A stretch of DNA of 64,000 bases from Actinomycetota bacterium (GCA_018831265.1 JAHJCO010000002.1:1-64000), one strand, 5' to 3'. Shown: positions 50,416 through 59,657, counted from the first letter of the stretch. Notes: a model not told the origin generated them from the sequence alone. Numbers and translations are program-made.

Positions 50416-51156
50416 TTGGCAAACAAGCGGATCGAGCTCGAGCAGTACAAGTACTATATCGACCTGCTGGTCGAGGATCCGGCGCGCAAGAAGGCGCGCA
50501 GGGGCGTGGCCACCCTGTTGATCGCTGCGATGGTGATGTCCCTGGCGTTCTTCGTGCTGGGGTTCCTCTCCAACGATACCGCCGGCAGCCTGACCGACAT
50601 CATGCAGAAACCCCCCGCCAAGGCTCCGGCCGGCGACACCCAGGTACCGCAGCAGCAGCTCCCCGAGGGGATACCGCAGATACCGCAGCAGCAGCTCCCC
50701 GAGGGGATACCGCCGATACCGCAGCAGCAGCTCCCCGAGGGGATACCGCCGATACCGAGCGAGACCGAGCAGCCGCAGGTCCCTGTCAGCCCGTCACCAG
50801 GCAGCCGTCTGCCGGCGACTGACGCGATAGCGATGCCGTTCGACGCGCCCGACGGAGCGTTACTGGCACGCGCCCAGGCGGCGCCCGGCCAGGAGACGAC
50901 ACCCACGGTGGACATCCCGGCCGTCGACGAGAGCGCGCCCGACTCCACGGCGCCGGGTTCCTCCGCACCGACCTCCTCCGCGCCCAAGAAGACGGGCCCG
51001 GGAACGACCACCAGGGGAGCGGCCAGCCTCTCAAAGCTCGCGACCTCGGCCGGCGGCAGGGGATTCGAGATCTACCTGCTGGCCGTCTTCTTCGTGCTGA
51101 TGATCGCGCTGTACGTGGCGCTTCGCCGCGTCCGCCTGGAGGCAAAGGCGAAATGA
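50416..51156 (+). CDS. two-membrane-segment protein with Pro/Gln-rich repeats
   Basis: A 246-residue protein with a cytosolic N-terminus (basic residues), a membrane segment near residue 35 (LLIAAMVMSLAFFVLGFL), and an about 150-residue low-complexity extracellular stretch. The latter contains three 12-residue repeats based on PQQQLPEGIPPI and a Ser/Ala/Thr/Pro-rich part. A second membrane segment, IYLLAVFFVLMIALYVALRR, follows. TTG start with a G-rich site. Its stop overlaps the next gene by 4 nt. Family not recognised; the layout suggests an envelope spacer or scaffold. Confidence 0.7.
   Translation: MANKRIELEQYKYYIDLLVEDPARKKARRGVATLLIAAMVMSLAFFVLGFLSNDTAGSLTDIMQKPPAKAPAGDTQVPQQQLPEGIPQIPQQQLPEGIPPIPQQQLPEGIPPIPSETEQPQVPVSPSPGSRLPATDAIAMPFDAPDGALLARAQAAPGQETTPTVDIPAVDESAPDSTAPGSSAPTSSAPKKTGPGTTTRGAASLSKLATSAGGRGFEIYLLAVFFVLMIALYVALRRVRLEAKAK
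50647..50754 (+). repeat. three tandem 36-bp coding repeats
   Basis: Three nearly identical 36-bp units starting CCGCAGCAGCAGCTCCCCGA encode PQQQLPEGIPPI-type repeats. The near-identity suggests recent expansion by slippage or recombination. Confidence 0.92.
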
Positions 51157-51896
51157 AGGGTAACGCGATCGTATTCGAGATACTCGTAGCCGCGTTCTTC
51201 GTCGTCTTCTACATCGGGGGCGCGAGGGCGATGGGCCGGCTCAGGCACCTGACGTTCCTTGCCGGGGCGATCCTGTTCTCACTTGCCATCGAGACCACGG
51301 CCGTGCTCGCCGGGCTGGACAACTTCTACTGGTACGCGACCAACTCCTACTTCAAACACTATCCGCTCGGCGGCTACGTCATCTGGCTCGGGGTGGTGCC
51401 GCTGTCGGTCATCCTTCTCTGGTACATGGTGGCGATGACCTCGTACGTCGGAGCGTTGCACATCCTCCCGTCCAGGAGCGCCTGGGCCCGGGCGGCGCTG
51501 GCGGGCGGCATCGCCACGCTCTTCTACCTGCTCATCGAGCCGATAGCGGTGGCCAACCGCTGGTGGGTGTTCAACGCGAAGAGCTTCTACCTCATCGACG
51601 TGCCGCTGTTCGCCGTCCTGGGAGTCTTCCTGTCCGTTTTCGTCTTCACCCTGGTGTTCCACTGGACCATCACGGAACCCAGGGACAACAAGTCTCTCAA
51701 GAAGCTCGAGGACCGCACGGTCAAGCGGGTCTTCAAGAGCAAGAAGCTGGCCAAGAACCTGTCGTTCCACCAACTGCGCGCGGTGTTCTTCTTCCGGCTG
51801 GTCGTGGCGTTCGTGGCCTACGGCGCCGTCATGAGCGCCATCGTGGTCGCCCTGTGGGCCGTGGCCAACCGCGGCCAGATAAAGCCCACCTGGTAG
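51153..51896 (+). CDS. polytopic membrane protein, carotenoid-biosynthesis (DUF422/CruF)-like
   Basis: A 247-residue protein with about six or seven membrane segments. Motifs FSLAIETTAVLAGLDNFYWY and LIEPIAVANRWWVF resemble conserved patches of the DUF422 family, which includes CruF and bisanhydrobacterioruberin hydratase. Similarity is by pattern only, so the call is tentative. Overlaps the preceding gene by 4 nt (ATGA), so the two are coupled. No other carotenoid genes are adjacent; the FAD desaturase-like gene at 10462 is distant. Confidence 0.55.
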   Translation: MKGNAIVFEILVAAFFVVFYIGGARAMGRLRHLTFLAGAILFSLAIETTAVLAGLDNFYWYATNSYFKHYPLGGYVIWLGVVPLSVILLWYMVAMTSYVGALHILPSRSAWARAALAGGIATLFYLLIEPIAVANRWWVFNAKSFYLIDVPLFAVLGVFLSVFVFTLVFHWTITEPRDNKSLKKLEDRTVKRVFKSKKLAKNLSFHQLRAVFFFRLVVAFVAYGAVMSAIVVALWAVANRGQIKPTW

Positions 51897-51898
51897 TA

Positions 51899-52861
51899 TT
51901 ACCTGCCGCGCCCCAGGCCGGTCACCGGCCACCCCGCGACGTCCATGAAGTCCGCCCTCTCGTCTCCGAGCGTGACGGTTATCATCGTCCCCGGCGTTGT
52001 CTCCCCCACCTCGGTGCATGAGGCCCCCGCGGCCGCGAACGCCTCCCTCGCGCACGTCGCGACCTCCGGCGGCGCAGCCAGGATGAAGCCGAAGGACGGG
52101 TGGGCGGCCAGCCACCAGTCGAGCGTTACCCCGGGCGGTACCGGCACCGCGTCGAGATCGACACGGGCACCCGCCGCAAAGGGCTCGAGCATCATCGCAC
52201 AAGTCCCCAGTATGCCGGGGTTCGATATGTCCCGGCACACGACACGCACTCCTTCCTCAGCAAGCCGCGGCAGGACCTCGAGCATCGTCCGTGTGCGCTC
52301 CGGCGGGTGACCGGTCACGGCGTCCCACGCGAAGAGATCGAGGTGCGCCGTGCCCTCGAGGTCACATACCAGTAGCAAGCGGTCTCCGGGGCGGGGTGAT
52401 GGGCCCCTTATGAGTGCCGTGGCGTACCCCACGGCCGCGACCGAGATGCTGGGAAGGCCCGCCTCGGGGCTGGTGTGTCCACCGAGCATCTGTATCCCGT
52501 AATGGGCGAGACCGTCTTCGAACCCGTCCAGGAACCGCTCCCTGTCGTCGGCGTCGATATCACCCGCGAATACGACCGCGACGATACCGAGGGGGCGGCC
52601 TCCCACCGCGTAGATGTCGTTGACCGCCACGGTGACGGCGCAGAGACCGGCGAACCCCGGGTCTGCCAGCAGTTCGGGAAAGATGCCTTCAGCGGAAACG
52701 AGCAGGTAACCGCCGGGGACCGGCACCGCCCCCGCGTCGGCCCCGACGCCGCCGGCCGTCCACTCCTCTTTCGAGAAAAAACGCGAGGCCCACAGGCCCA
52801 CCACCGCCTTGCGGGTCAGGCCCGGGTGTCTTCGAAGGCCCTCGAGGAGTTCATCCAGCAT
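51899..52861 (-). CDS. AIR synthase-related protein (methanogenesis marker 2/sll0787-like)
   Basis: A 320-residue protein of the PurM/ThiL/HypE ATP-binding superfamily. It has an early GGVGADAGAVPVPGG, the ATP-loop region AVTVAVNDIYAVGGRPLG, GGHTSPEAGLPS and the C-terminal PSFGFILAAPPE. The best pattern match is the uncharacterised AIR-synthase-related group near Mmp2 and sll0787. The reaction is unknown; the fold activates carbonyl or amide oxygens with ATP. ATG 52861 has no ribosome site but follows TATAAT (52871-52876 on the minus strand) by 9 nt, so it may be leaderless. An ATG 9 nt upstream is the alternative. Confidence 0.72.
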   Translation of the reverse strand: MLDELLEGLRRHPGLTRKAVVGLWASRFFSKEEWTAGGVGADAGAVPVPGGYLLVSAEGIFPELLADPGFAGLCAVTVAVNDIYAVGGRPLGIVAVVFAGDIDADDRERFLDGFEDGLAHYGIQMLGGHTSPEAGLPSISVAAVGYATALIRGPSPRPGDRLLLVCDLEGTAHLDLFAWDAVTGHPPERTRTMLEVLPRLAEEGVRVVCRDISNPGILGTCAMMLEPFAAGARVDLDAVPVPPGVTLDWWLAAHPSFGFILAAPPEVATCAREAFAAAGASCTEVGETTPGTMITVTLGDERADFMDVAGWPVTGLGRGR

Positions 52862-53014
52862 GATGTGCATATTATAATGTTGAAGGCAAGGCATACCCCA
52901 CCTGTAAAGAACGCGGCGGTCCGGACGTCTTGAGGAATAAGCAACGAGAAAGCAACGGGACCCGGCGAAAGAACATCACTAGGGCGCGTAAGAGCGCTCG
53001 GGGAGGTGGTTGGC

Positions 53015-55444
53015 ATGAAGTCAAAGGTGATCGAGATCGTATCCGCCGTCCTGGTCTTGCTGCTGCTGCCGCTCATCGCGGCGGTACCGGCGGCGGCGGA
53101 CATGGGGCCCTGGGCTCAGGTGAACACCGACGGCTTCGGGAACCCGGGAAGCAACCAGCCCCTGTCCAGCGCGATCTACAAGAGCGACCTGTACGTCGGC
53201 GCAGACGATACCCCCGCGGGCTGCGCGGTCTGGCGCTGGAACGCGTCCACCTGGACCAGGGTCAACGCGGCGGGCTTTGGTGACGTGAACAACTCGCACG
53301 TCATGTCCATGGCCGAGCTCGGCGGCTTCCTCTACGCCGGGACCTGGAACGGCGTCACCGGCTGCGAGCTGTGGAGGACCGCGGGCGTGGGCGGCCCGCC
53401 GTTCACAGACTGGACCAGGGTCAACGCGCCGGGGTTCGGCGACGCGGCCAACTTTGTCGCCTTCAGCCTGGCGGCTTACGGCAACTTCCTCTACGTCGGC
53501 ACCACGAACTTCGGGACCGGGTGCGAGGTCTGGAGGAGCGCCTGCACCGGCGCGGTGCCGTTCGCGGACTGGATGCAGGTGAACACGGACGGCTTCGGCG
53601 ACGCAGGCAACGCCTCGGCTAACAGCATGACGGTCTTCAACTCCCGGCTGCACGTCGCCACCAGCAACGGCACAACCGGGGCCGAGATCTGGGTCACAGC
53701 CGCTGCGGGCGGCCCGCCCTTCACCGACTGGGCGCAGGTCAACGCCGACGGCTTCGGCGCCGCGGTGAACGGTGGAGTCGAGAGCATGGTGGTTAAAGGC
53801 TCCTACCTGTACGCCGCGGTAGGCGACTACTGGGGAGCCAACGTCTCGCGCGTCTTCAGGAGCACCGGGACCGGCGGTCCGCCGTACACCGACTGGGTGC
53901 AGGTCAACGCCGACGACTTTGGCGACCCCAGTAACTGGGGCTGCGTCTCCCTGGAGACAGACGGATCATACCTGTACGCAGGGACGTGGAACACCACCAC
54001 TGGCTGCCAGGTATGGCGCAGCGCGTGCTCCGGCGGCCCCCCGTTCACAGACTGGACCAAGGTGAACACGGATGGTTTCGGCGATGCGGGCAACACCGGC
54101 ATCTGGAGCATGGCGTTCTATAACGACAACCTCTTCGCGCTCGCGGAGAACGGCGCCTCGGGCGCCGAGGTCTGGAGGAACGACACCGTCTACCCCACGT
54201 GGTACCTCGCCGAGGGCAGCACCGCCTGGGGCTTCGACGAGTACATCTCCATAGAGAACCCGAACGGCATCCCGGTCAACGCGACCGTCACCTACATGAC
54301 GACGGGCGGCCCTGTGCCCGGCCCCAACGTGGCACTTCCAGCGCTCTCTCAGGCGACGGTCGAGCCGCGGGCCGTTCTGGGTGACCAGGACTTCTCGACG
54401 AGGGTGACCTGCGTCGAGGGGCTGGACATAGCTGTAGACCGCACCATGAGCTGGACGGGCCCGGGGGCGGTCTCGCCCGAGGGGCACAACAGCGTGGGGG
54501 TGACGGCGCCCTCCACCAACTGGTACCTGCCGGAGGGCTCCAGCGAGTGGGGCTTCGAGTGCTGGCTGCTCATACAGAACCCCAACGGGGTGCAGGCCAA
54601 CTGCCAGGTGACCTACATGATCGAGGGGGCTCCGGCACAGACGTTCACGAAGCAGGTGCCGGCCAACGCCAGGAGCACCTACGACATGGCAGACGATATC
54701 GGGCCCAGGGACGCCTCAATAATGGTGGAATCGGACGTACCCGTCATCCCGGAGCGCGCGATGTACCGCAACGACAGGCGCGAGGGTCACGACTCCATCG
54801 GGACGACTCAGACCGCGTCGGACTACTTCCTGGCCGAGGGGGCCACCGCCTGGGGGTTCACCACCTACGTGCTGGTGCAGAATCCCAACCCGAGCGAGGT
54901 CACGGTCAACATGACCTTCATGACGTCCGGCGGCCCGTACGAGTACGATCCTTTCACGATGCCCGCCAACTCGCGAAGGACGATACGCCTTGACGACATC
55001 GGGCCGGTGTCCAACACGGACCTCTCGACCCGCGTTCACGGGAGCCTGCCTATAATCGCCGAGCGTGCCATGTACTGGGACTACGGCCTCGGGGAGGCGT
55101 GCCACGATTCGATAGGTATGAACTCACCTCACGGCAGGTTCCTCCTGCCCGACGGCCAGTCCACGGACGGGCGCGAGACCTGGACCCTTGTACAGAACCC
55201 CAACAGCGTGGATGTAAACGTGATGATAGGTTACCTGAGCCCGACGGGCACCGGTAACGTCGTGATAAACGACACTGTGCCCGCGAACTCGCGCAAGACC
55301 TACAACATGGCCGACAACTTCCAGGGGCGCGGCTCTATCGTCGTGCTCAGTGCCACCACGAACATGAGAATAATGGTGGAGCGCGCCATGTACTGGAATG
55401 ACCGGGGAGCCGGCACGGACACGATCGGAGGCTACAGCAACTAG
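53015..55444 (+). CDS. secreted beta-propeller-like protein with four C-terminal ERAMYW repeats
   Basis: An 809-residue exported protein. The signal peptide is MKSKVIEIVSAVLVLLLLPL with cleavage near AVPAAADM. Residues 30-390 contain about seven repeats of 50-60 residues, each with VNxDGFGD, LYxGT and GCEVWR-type motifs, suggesting a beta-propeller. Residues 395-809 hold four repeats of about 105 residues built on WGFxxYxxIQNPN, PAxSRxTY and ERAMYWND-HDSIG. The latter resemble the actinobacterial DUF5719-type repeats of cell-surface proteins. ATG 53015 follows GGGAGG with 8-nt spacing. Likely surface-bound or released; ligand unknown. A terminator follows. Confidence 0.85.
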   Translation: MKSKVIEIVSAVLVLLLLPLIAAVPAAADMGPWAQVNTDGFGNPGSNQPLSSAIYKSDLYVGADDTPAGCAVWRWNASTWTRVNAAGFGDVNNSHVMSMAELGGFLYAGTWNGVTGCELWRTAGVGGPPFTDWTRVNAPGFGDAANFVAFSLAAYGNFLYVGTTNFGTGCEVWRSACTGAVPFADWMQVNTDGFGDAGNASANSMTVFNSRLHVATSNGTTGAEIWVTAAAGGPPFTDWAQVNADGFGAAVNGGVESMVVKGSYLYAAVGDYWGANVSRVFRSTGTGGPPYTDWVQVNADDFGDPSNWGCVSLETDGSYLYAGTWNTTTGCQVWRSACSGGPPFTDWTKVNTDGFGDAGNTGIWSMAFYNDNLFALAENGASGAEVWRNDTVYPTWYLAEGSTAWGFDEYISIENPNGIPVNATVTYMTTGGPVPGPNVALPALSQATVEPRAVLGDQDFSTRVTCVEGLDIAVDRTMSWTGPGAVSPEGHNSVGVTAPSTNWYLPEGSSEWGFECWLLIQNPNGVQANCQVTYMIEGAPAQTFTKQVPANARSTYDMADDIGPRDASIMVESDVPVIPERAMYRNDRREGHDSIGTTQTASDYFLAEGATAWGFTTYVLVQNPNPSEVTVNMTFMTSGGPYEYDPFTMPANSRRTIRLDDIGPVSNTDLSTRVHGSLPIIAERAMYWDYGLGEACHDSIGMNSPHGRFLLPDGQSTDGRETWTLVQNPNSVDVNVMIGYLSPTGTGNVVINDTVPANSRKTYNMADNFQGRGSIVVLSATTNMRIMVERAMYWNDRGAGTDTIGGYSN

Positions 55445-55467
55445 GGCGCCTGTGCGCTGATGGAATG

Positions 55468-55493
55468 AAAAGGGGGAGCTTGCTCCCCCTTTT
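55468..55493 (+). terminator. rho-independent terminator
   Basis: A perfect stem, AAAAGGGGGAGC, loop TT, then GCTCCCCCTTTT, 24 nt after the secreted-protein stop. The T run makes it a good terminator; A/T flanks make it usable from both sides. Confidence 0.9.
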
Positions 55494-55551
55494 CCGTTCT
55501 TCTGCAGCCGTCCGTAGCGTCAAAGATGAGATTGGCAACCCGAAAAGAGTG

Positions 55552-55650
55552 AGGGGCGTCAGACACTTTCACGCGTGGACCCCAATCGCGGTGTCTATGG
55601 GAATCGAGCGCGTTCAAGTTTCTGACCCCCCGGTTCGTCCAGGGGTTAGT
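55552..55650 (-). repeat. family A repeat, copy 7
   Basis: Minus-orientation copy, somewhat diverged (AGGGGCGTCAGACACTTTCA at one end, CCGGTTCGTCCAGGGGTTAG at the other). Its GTG frame reads MKVSDAPHSF and meets no gene. Confidence 0.9.
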
Positions 55651-55690
55651 CGAGCACATCTCTAGATGCTTCCTCTTAGCAGGCGCGGAT

Positions 55691-55696
55691 TATAAT
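55691..55696 (+). promoter_or_regulatory. -10 TATAAT directly before priA
   Basis: TATAAT is 7 nt from the ATG at 55704, so the mRNA would start at or next to the initiation codon. The -35 region is poor. Confidence 0.5.
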
Positions 55697-55703
55697 CATA
55701 CTT

Positions 55704-58172
55704 ATGGAGGTGCATGCCACGAAGGACCGTGAGTACGTTGAGGTCGTGGTCGACTCTCCCGTCGGGGAGCTCGACAGGCCCTTTCACTACAGCCTGCCGG
55801 AGGAGTTACGCCAGCAGACCGAGATCGGCTCGCTGGTGCTGGTGCCATTCTCGAGCAGGCTTGCTCTGGCCTACGTGGTAGGCTTTCCGGACCGGCCCGA
55901 TGTCACGCAGCTCAAGCCCGTCGCGCGGCTGCTGGACGAGCCCCCTCTCTTCGACTACGACGGCCAGCGGCTCTGCCGATGGATCTCATGGCGCTACCTC
56001 TCCCCTCTCTCGCAGGCGTTCCGGCTGCTGACCCCTCCCGGGCGCAGCCGCTCGGTGCGGCAGAGGGTGACACTCCTCGTCGATGAGGACGAGGCGATTT
56101 CCCGCGTACTCGAGCCCTCCGCGGTTGACGTGGTTGACGTCCTCACTGCCGCCGGCGGCTCGCTGGACATGATCGCCATGAAGAAGCACCTGGGGGCCGG
56201 GCCGGCGGCGGTAGGAGTGAAGGCCCTGGAGGACGCGGGGGCCGCCGTGCGCCGGTTCACGCTCTCCGAACCCGCCGCGACCCCGAAGTCCCGCCTGCTG
56301 GTAAGGCTCGCGGTCGAACCGACCCCCGAAGGCCTGGCGAAGCTCCCCGAGCGGCAGCACGACCTGGTCGACCACCTCCTGGCACGCGGCGGAGCCGAGT
56401 TTCAGAGCGACTTGCTGAGGGATACGGGGGCAAGCCAGTCCAGCCTCAAATCCCTCGAGCGCAAGGGACTCGTCGAGATCGCGGACGAGGAGGTCCTCCG
56501 CAATCCGCGCCTCGGGTGGGCGTCCGCCGGTGAGCCTCCCGAGCCGAATCCCCACCAGCGCGCAGCCATCGAGCGCATCGAGCCGTGCATCTCCGCCCAC
56601 GAGCACAGGGTCTTCCTCCTGAACGGGGTCACAGGATCGGGCAAGACCGAGGTGTACCTGCGTTCCATCGAGCGCGTCCTTGCCGACGGGCGCGGCGCCA
56701 TCGTGCTGGTCCCCGAGATCTCGCTCACCCCCCAGACGGTCGAGCGGTTCGAGTCCAGGTTCCCGGGCCTGGTGGCGGTGCTGCACTCGGGGCTCGGATC
56801 CGGCGAGCGCTACGACCAGTGGCGCGGCGTAAGGGAGGGGCGCTACCAGGTGGTGGTGGGAGCGCGCTCGGCGCTGTTCGCTCCCCTGGCCGACCTGGGG
56901 CTCATCGCCATCGACGAGGAGCACGAGCCGTCTTACAAGAGCGATACCACACCCCGCTATCACACGCGCGAGGTGGCCATCGCCCGGGCGCGCATGAGCG
57001 GGGCGCCGGTCCTTCTCGGCAGCGCCACTCCATCGCTCGAATCCGTCCAGCGCGCCTCGGCGGGCATCTACGAGGAGCTTATCCTTCCCAGTCGCATAGA
57101 TGACAGGCCCATGCCCGAGGTCGAGGTCGTCGACATGCGGCAGGCCGGCGGCGCCGGTGAGATGCCCCTGCTCTCGGCCCAGATGGTGGACGCGCTCTCC
57201 CGGACGGTTCAGGCCGGCGAGCAGGCGATCCTGTTCCTCAACAGGAGGGGGTTCTCCAACTATCTGCAGTGCCGCGCCTGCGGGTACATCATGGGCTGCA
57301 AATCCTGCGAGGTCAGTCTCTGCTACCACCTGCGGGGCGGGATGCTGCTCTGCCACCACTGCGGCGCGCGTTCCCCGGTACCCGACCGGTGTCCGGAGTG
57401 CGGCAAGGGACCCATGAAGGGATACGGCGCCGGGACGCAACGAGTGGAGGAGGAGCTGGCCGAGCGCCTCCCGGGCGTAGCCAGCATACGTATGGACGCC
57501 GACACCACGGCCACCAAGGACGCCCACTGGCGGTTGCTCGGTGACTTCAGGGCCGGGAAAGCACAGGTGCTGATCGGGACGCAGATGATCGCCAAGGGGC
57601 TTGACATCCCGGGGGTCACCCTGGTCGGCGTCATCAACGCGGACACGGCCCTGGCCCTGCCGGACTTCAGGGCGAGCGAGAGGACCTACCAGCTGCTCAC
57701 CCAGGTCAGCGGCCGCGCGGGAAGGGGCCTTCGCCCGGGTCGGGTGGTCGTCCAGACGTTCAATCCCGATCACCCTGCTGTCCGCTCCCTGTACGGCGAC
57801 ACCGCTCCCTTCATCGAGGCCGAGCTCGCCATGAGGCGCCAGGCGCTGTACCCGCCTTTCGTGGAGCTGGTCAAGGTACTGGTCACGTCGCCGGACGCGC
57901 GCTCGGCGGCGCGCTCCGCGGCGCGCATGAAAGAGATACTCGAGACCGACCTCAAGGGCACCGGCGCGATAATCCTGGGCCCCGCGCCGGCTCCACTATC
58001 CCGGCTGCGCGGCTCCTTCCGCTGGCACATCCTGGTCAAGTCCGGTGACCTGCGCACGGTAGCCGAGCCCATCAAGGACAGCGTGTCACGCTTCTACGAC
58101 TACGCACGCAGCTTCCCCGCCGGCAAGGGTGTGAGGATAAGCCTGGACGCCGACCCCGCCAGCCTCCTCTAA
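55704..58172 (+). CDS. priA: primosomal protein N' (replication restart helicase)
   Basis: An 822-residue superfamily 2 helicase. The N-terminal 3'-DNA-binding domain starts VEVVVDSPVGELDRPFHYSL. Walker A is LNGVTGSGKTEVYLRS and the DEAD-type box IDEEHEPSYKSD, with GSATPSLES also present. The zinc-binding region has paired cysteines (CRACGY, CKSCEVSLC, CHHCG, CPECG). Motifs V and VI appear in IGTQMIAKGLDIPGV and QVSGRAGRGL. It restarts stalled replication forks. Helicase and zinc motifs are intact, unlike in many Actinobacteria (for example mycobacteria), where PriA is helicase-defective; this is a useful lineage hint. Confidence 0.95.
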   Translation: MEVHATKDREYVEVVVDSPVGELDRPFHYSLPEELRQQTEIGSLVLVPFSSRLALAYVVGFPDRPDVTQLKPVARLLDEPPLFDYDGQRLCRWISWRYLSPLSQAFRLLTPPGRSRSVRQRVTLLVDEDEAISRVLEPSAVDVVDVLTAAGGSLDMIAMKKHLGAGPAAVGVKALEDAGAAVRRFTLSEPAATPKSRLLVRLAVEPTPEGLAKLPERQHDLVDHLLARGGAEFQSDLLRDTGASQSSLKSLERKGLVEIADEEVLRNPRLGWASAGEPPEPNPHQRAAIERIEPCISAHEHRVFLLNGVTGSGKTEVYLRSIERVLADGRGAIVLVPEISLTPQTVERFESRFPGLVAVLHSGLGSGERYDQWRGVREGRYQVVVGARSALFAPLADLGLIAIDEEHEPSYKSDTTPRYHTREVAIARARMSGAPVLLGSATPSLESVQRASAGIYEELILPSRIDDRPMPEVEVVDMRQAGGAGEMPLLSAQMVDALSRTVQAGEQAILFLNRRGFSNYLQCRACGYIMGCKSCEVSLCYHLRGGMLLCHHCGARSPVPDRCPECGKGPMKGYGAGTQRVEEELAERLPGVASIRMDADTTATKDAHWRLLGDFRAGKAQVLIGTQMIAKGLDIPGVTLVGVINADTALALPDFRASERTYQLLTQVSGRAGRGLRPGRVVVQTFNPDHPAVRSLYGDTAPFIEAELAMRRQALYPPFVELVKVLVTSPDARSAARSAARMKEILETDLKGTGAIILGPAPAPLSRLRGSFRWHILVKSGDLRTVAEPIKDSVSRFYDYARSFPAGKGVRISLDADPASLL

Positions 58173-58178
58173 TCAAAT

Positions 58179-58254
58179 GGGGTCAGGCTCAATTCAATGT
58201 CAGCTTCAAGTCCACTCGACCTGTGTGGTGTGACTTGAATTGTGCCTGACCCCT
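58179..58254. repeat. family E palindromic repeat, copy 1
   Basis: GGGGTCAGGCTCAATTCAA and the inverse TTGAATTGTGCCTGACCCC bound a 76-nt unit just after priA. Confidence 0.88.
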
Positions 58255-58359
58255 GGCTTAGTCACTTTGTGGTTTCTCAAGAAAACAGTCGATTTCAGGT
58301 TACTCAACCAGTCACATCGTGACCCTGTGTGTAGGTTGAGCAAGAGCAGGGTAACGTGT

Positions 58360-58420
58360 TGCGTCCCAAGATGAACGTCACTACGACCTGGCCGGCGTGA
58401 CTTGAATGCCGCCTGACCCC
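58360..58420. repeat. family E repeat, copy 2, left arm degraded
   Basis: GTGACTTGAATGCCGCCTGA followed by CCCC matches the right arm of copy 1, and the preceding GACCTGGCCGGC matches its centre; the left arm is not clear. The 58255-58359 stretch has no gene, only a GTTACTCAACC/GGTTGAGCAAG near-inverted pair. Confidence 0.65.
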
Positions 58421-58442
58421 GATCTTAGTCGCCGCTCTTTCT

Positions 58443-59657
58443 TTAGAAAGTCTCCATGGGAATACGGTCCATGGGGTACGGGAGCGGCGCGTCCGCGGGG
58501 ATCTTCCGGATGTAGCGGCGGCGGAACTCGGGGTCCTGCATCCTGCAGGTGACCGTCTTCTTGCGATACTCCGGGTGCGCCGTCATCCTGTTCCAGATGG
58601 TGCGAAGCGGCTCGTCCCCCACGTTGCCGAAGTGCAGCGGCGTGAAGTCACAGGGAGTGACGAAGCCGTCGTGCGTGATGTGGAGCTGGTACTTCGCCCC
58701 GAAGCAGCCGATGATGTCCGTCTCGTTGACGTACGACATTGTGACGATCTTCGGGCCGCGCCGACGGGCGAACTGGCCCTCCTGCAGGCCGGAGAGGTGG
58801 CGGTGCTCCTCGGGTGTGAGCAGCAGGTCCTCGCGGTCCATCATCCTTCCGGTGGGGGTCACGTCGAAGACCGTGATCTCCCTGACGTCCAGCTCGCATC
58901 CCAGGTTGTAGAACCTCTCAACGTACCGTCCGGCAACCCCCTCGTGCGTCGCGAAGGTGCTTATCCCGGTGTGTATCCCGGCCTCGGACGAGTAGCGCAG
59001 CCCGCGGCAGGCTTTGTCGAACAGCCCCTCCACCCCGCGCCCGCCGTCGTGCTCCGAGGCTATGGGGCTGTCCAGGCTCACGAACACAACCTCCAGGCCC
59101 GCGTCCGCCAGTTCCCGCACGCTGTCGCGGTCCATGAAGTACCCGCTGGTGAAGATCTGGGGGGTCGTCTCACACCGCTGCACGTGCGCAACGAGCTCCG
59201 GAAGGTCGCCGCGCATCATCGGCTCCCCGCCGGTTAGCACTATGCTGCCCATCATCAGGTCGGCACATTCGGAGATGACCCTCTTGACGGTGGCGGTATC
59301 CATCTCGCCGTCCTGTGAGCGCCTGTAGGCCGAGCAGTGATAGCAGGAACAGGGGCACCTGGACGTGACCGCCAGCGTCACCGCGGCCGGCCCACCTCCG
59401 AGGTGGAAATCCCTGAGCAACCCGCCCTTGAGCACGCTGCCGTAGGCCCTTGTGCCGAACCGCGGGATGTAGAAGGTGTAGTGGTCGGGTGAGGAGAACT
59501 TCGTGAACGGTATCCTGCGGGGAAACCGCTCCACCAGGAAACATCCCAGAGAGAAGGCGCCCGGCATCCTGGGAGGTCCCAGGTTCCGGTAGAAGAAGCG
59601 GCGGAACCGCCTCATCGGCGGCCTGCGGACCTCCATGTCCGGCGAGGGGCCGTCCAT
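58443..59657 (-). CDS. radical SAM protein with SPASM-like C-terminus
   Basis: A 404-residue radical SAM enzyme. The cluster motif CPCSCYHC (CxxxCxxC) lies near residue 100, followed by SIVLTGGEPMMRGDL. The C-terminal cysteines in IGCFGAKYQ, VTPCDFTPLHFG and VTCRMQ suggest a SPASM-type auxiliary cluster region. Relatives modify peptides or tetrapyrroles. ATG 59657 overlaps the upstream Cys-rich protein's stop by one base, so the two are coupled. The N-terminal about 70 residues (RRFFYRNLGPPRMPG) are basic and not part of the core. Substrate unknown. Confidence 0.85.
   Translation of the reverse strand: MDGPSPDMEVRRPPMRRFRRFFYRNLGPPRMPGAFSLGCFLVERFPRRIPFTKFSSPDHYTFYIPRFGTRAYGSVLKGGLLRDFHLGGGPAAVTLAVTSRCPCSCYHCSAYRRSQDGEMDTATVKRVISECADLMMGSIVLTGGEPMMRGDLPELVAHVQRCETTPQIFTSGYFMDRDSVRELADAGLEVVFVSLDSPIASEHDGGRGVEGLFDKACRGLRYSSEAGIHTGISTFATHEGVAGRYVERFYNLGCELDVREITVFDVTPTGRMMDREDLLLTPEEHRHLSGLQEGQFARRRGPKIVTMSYVNETDIIGCFGAKYQLHITHDGFVTPCDFTPLHFGNVGDEPLRTIWNRMTAHPEYRKKTVTCRMQDPEFRRRYIRKIPADAPLPYPMDRIPMETF

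Noticed and set aside
50647-50754. CRISPR-like direct repeats
   Set aside because: Units are contiguous with no spacers and in frame within a coding region; no array and no cas genes were seen anywhere in the window.
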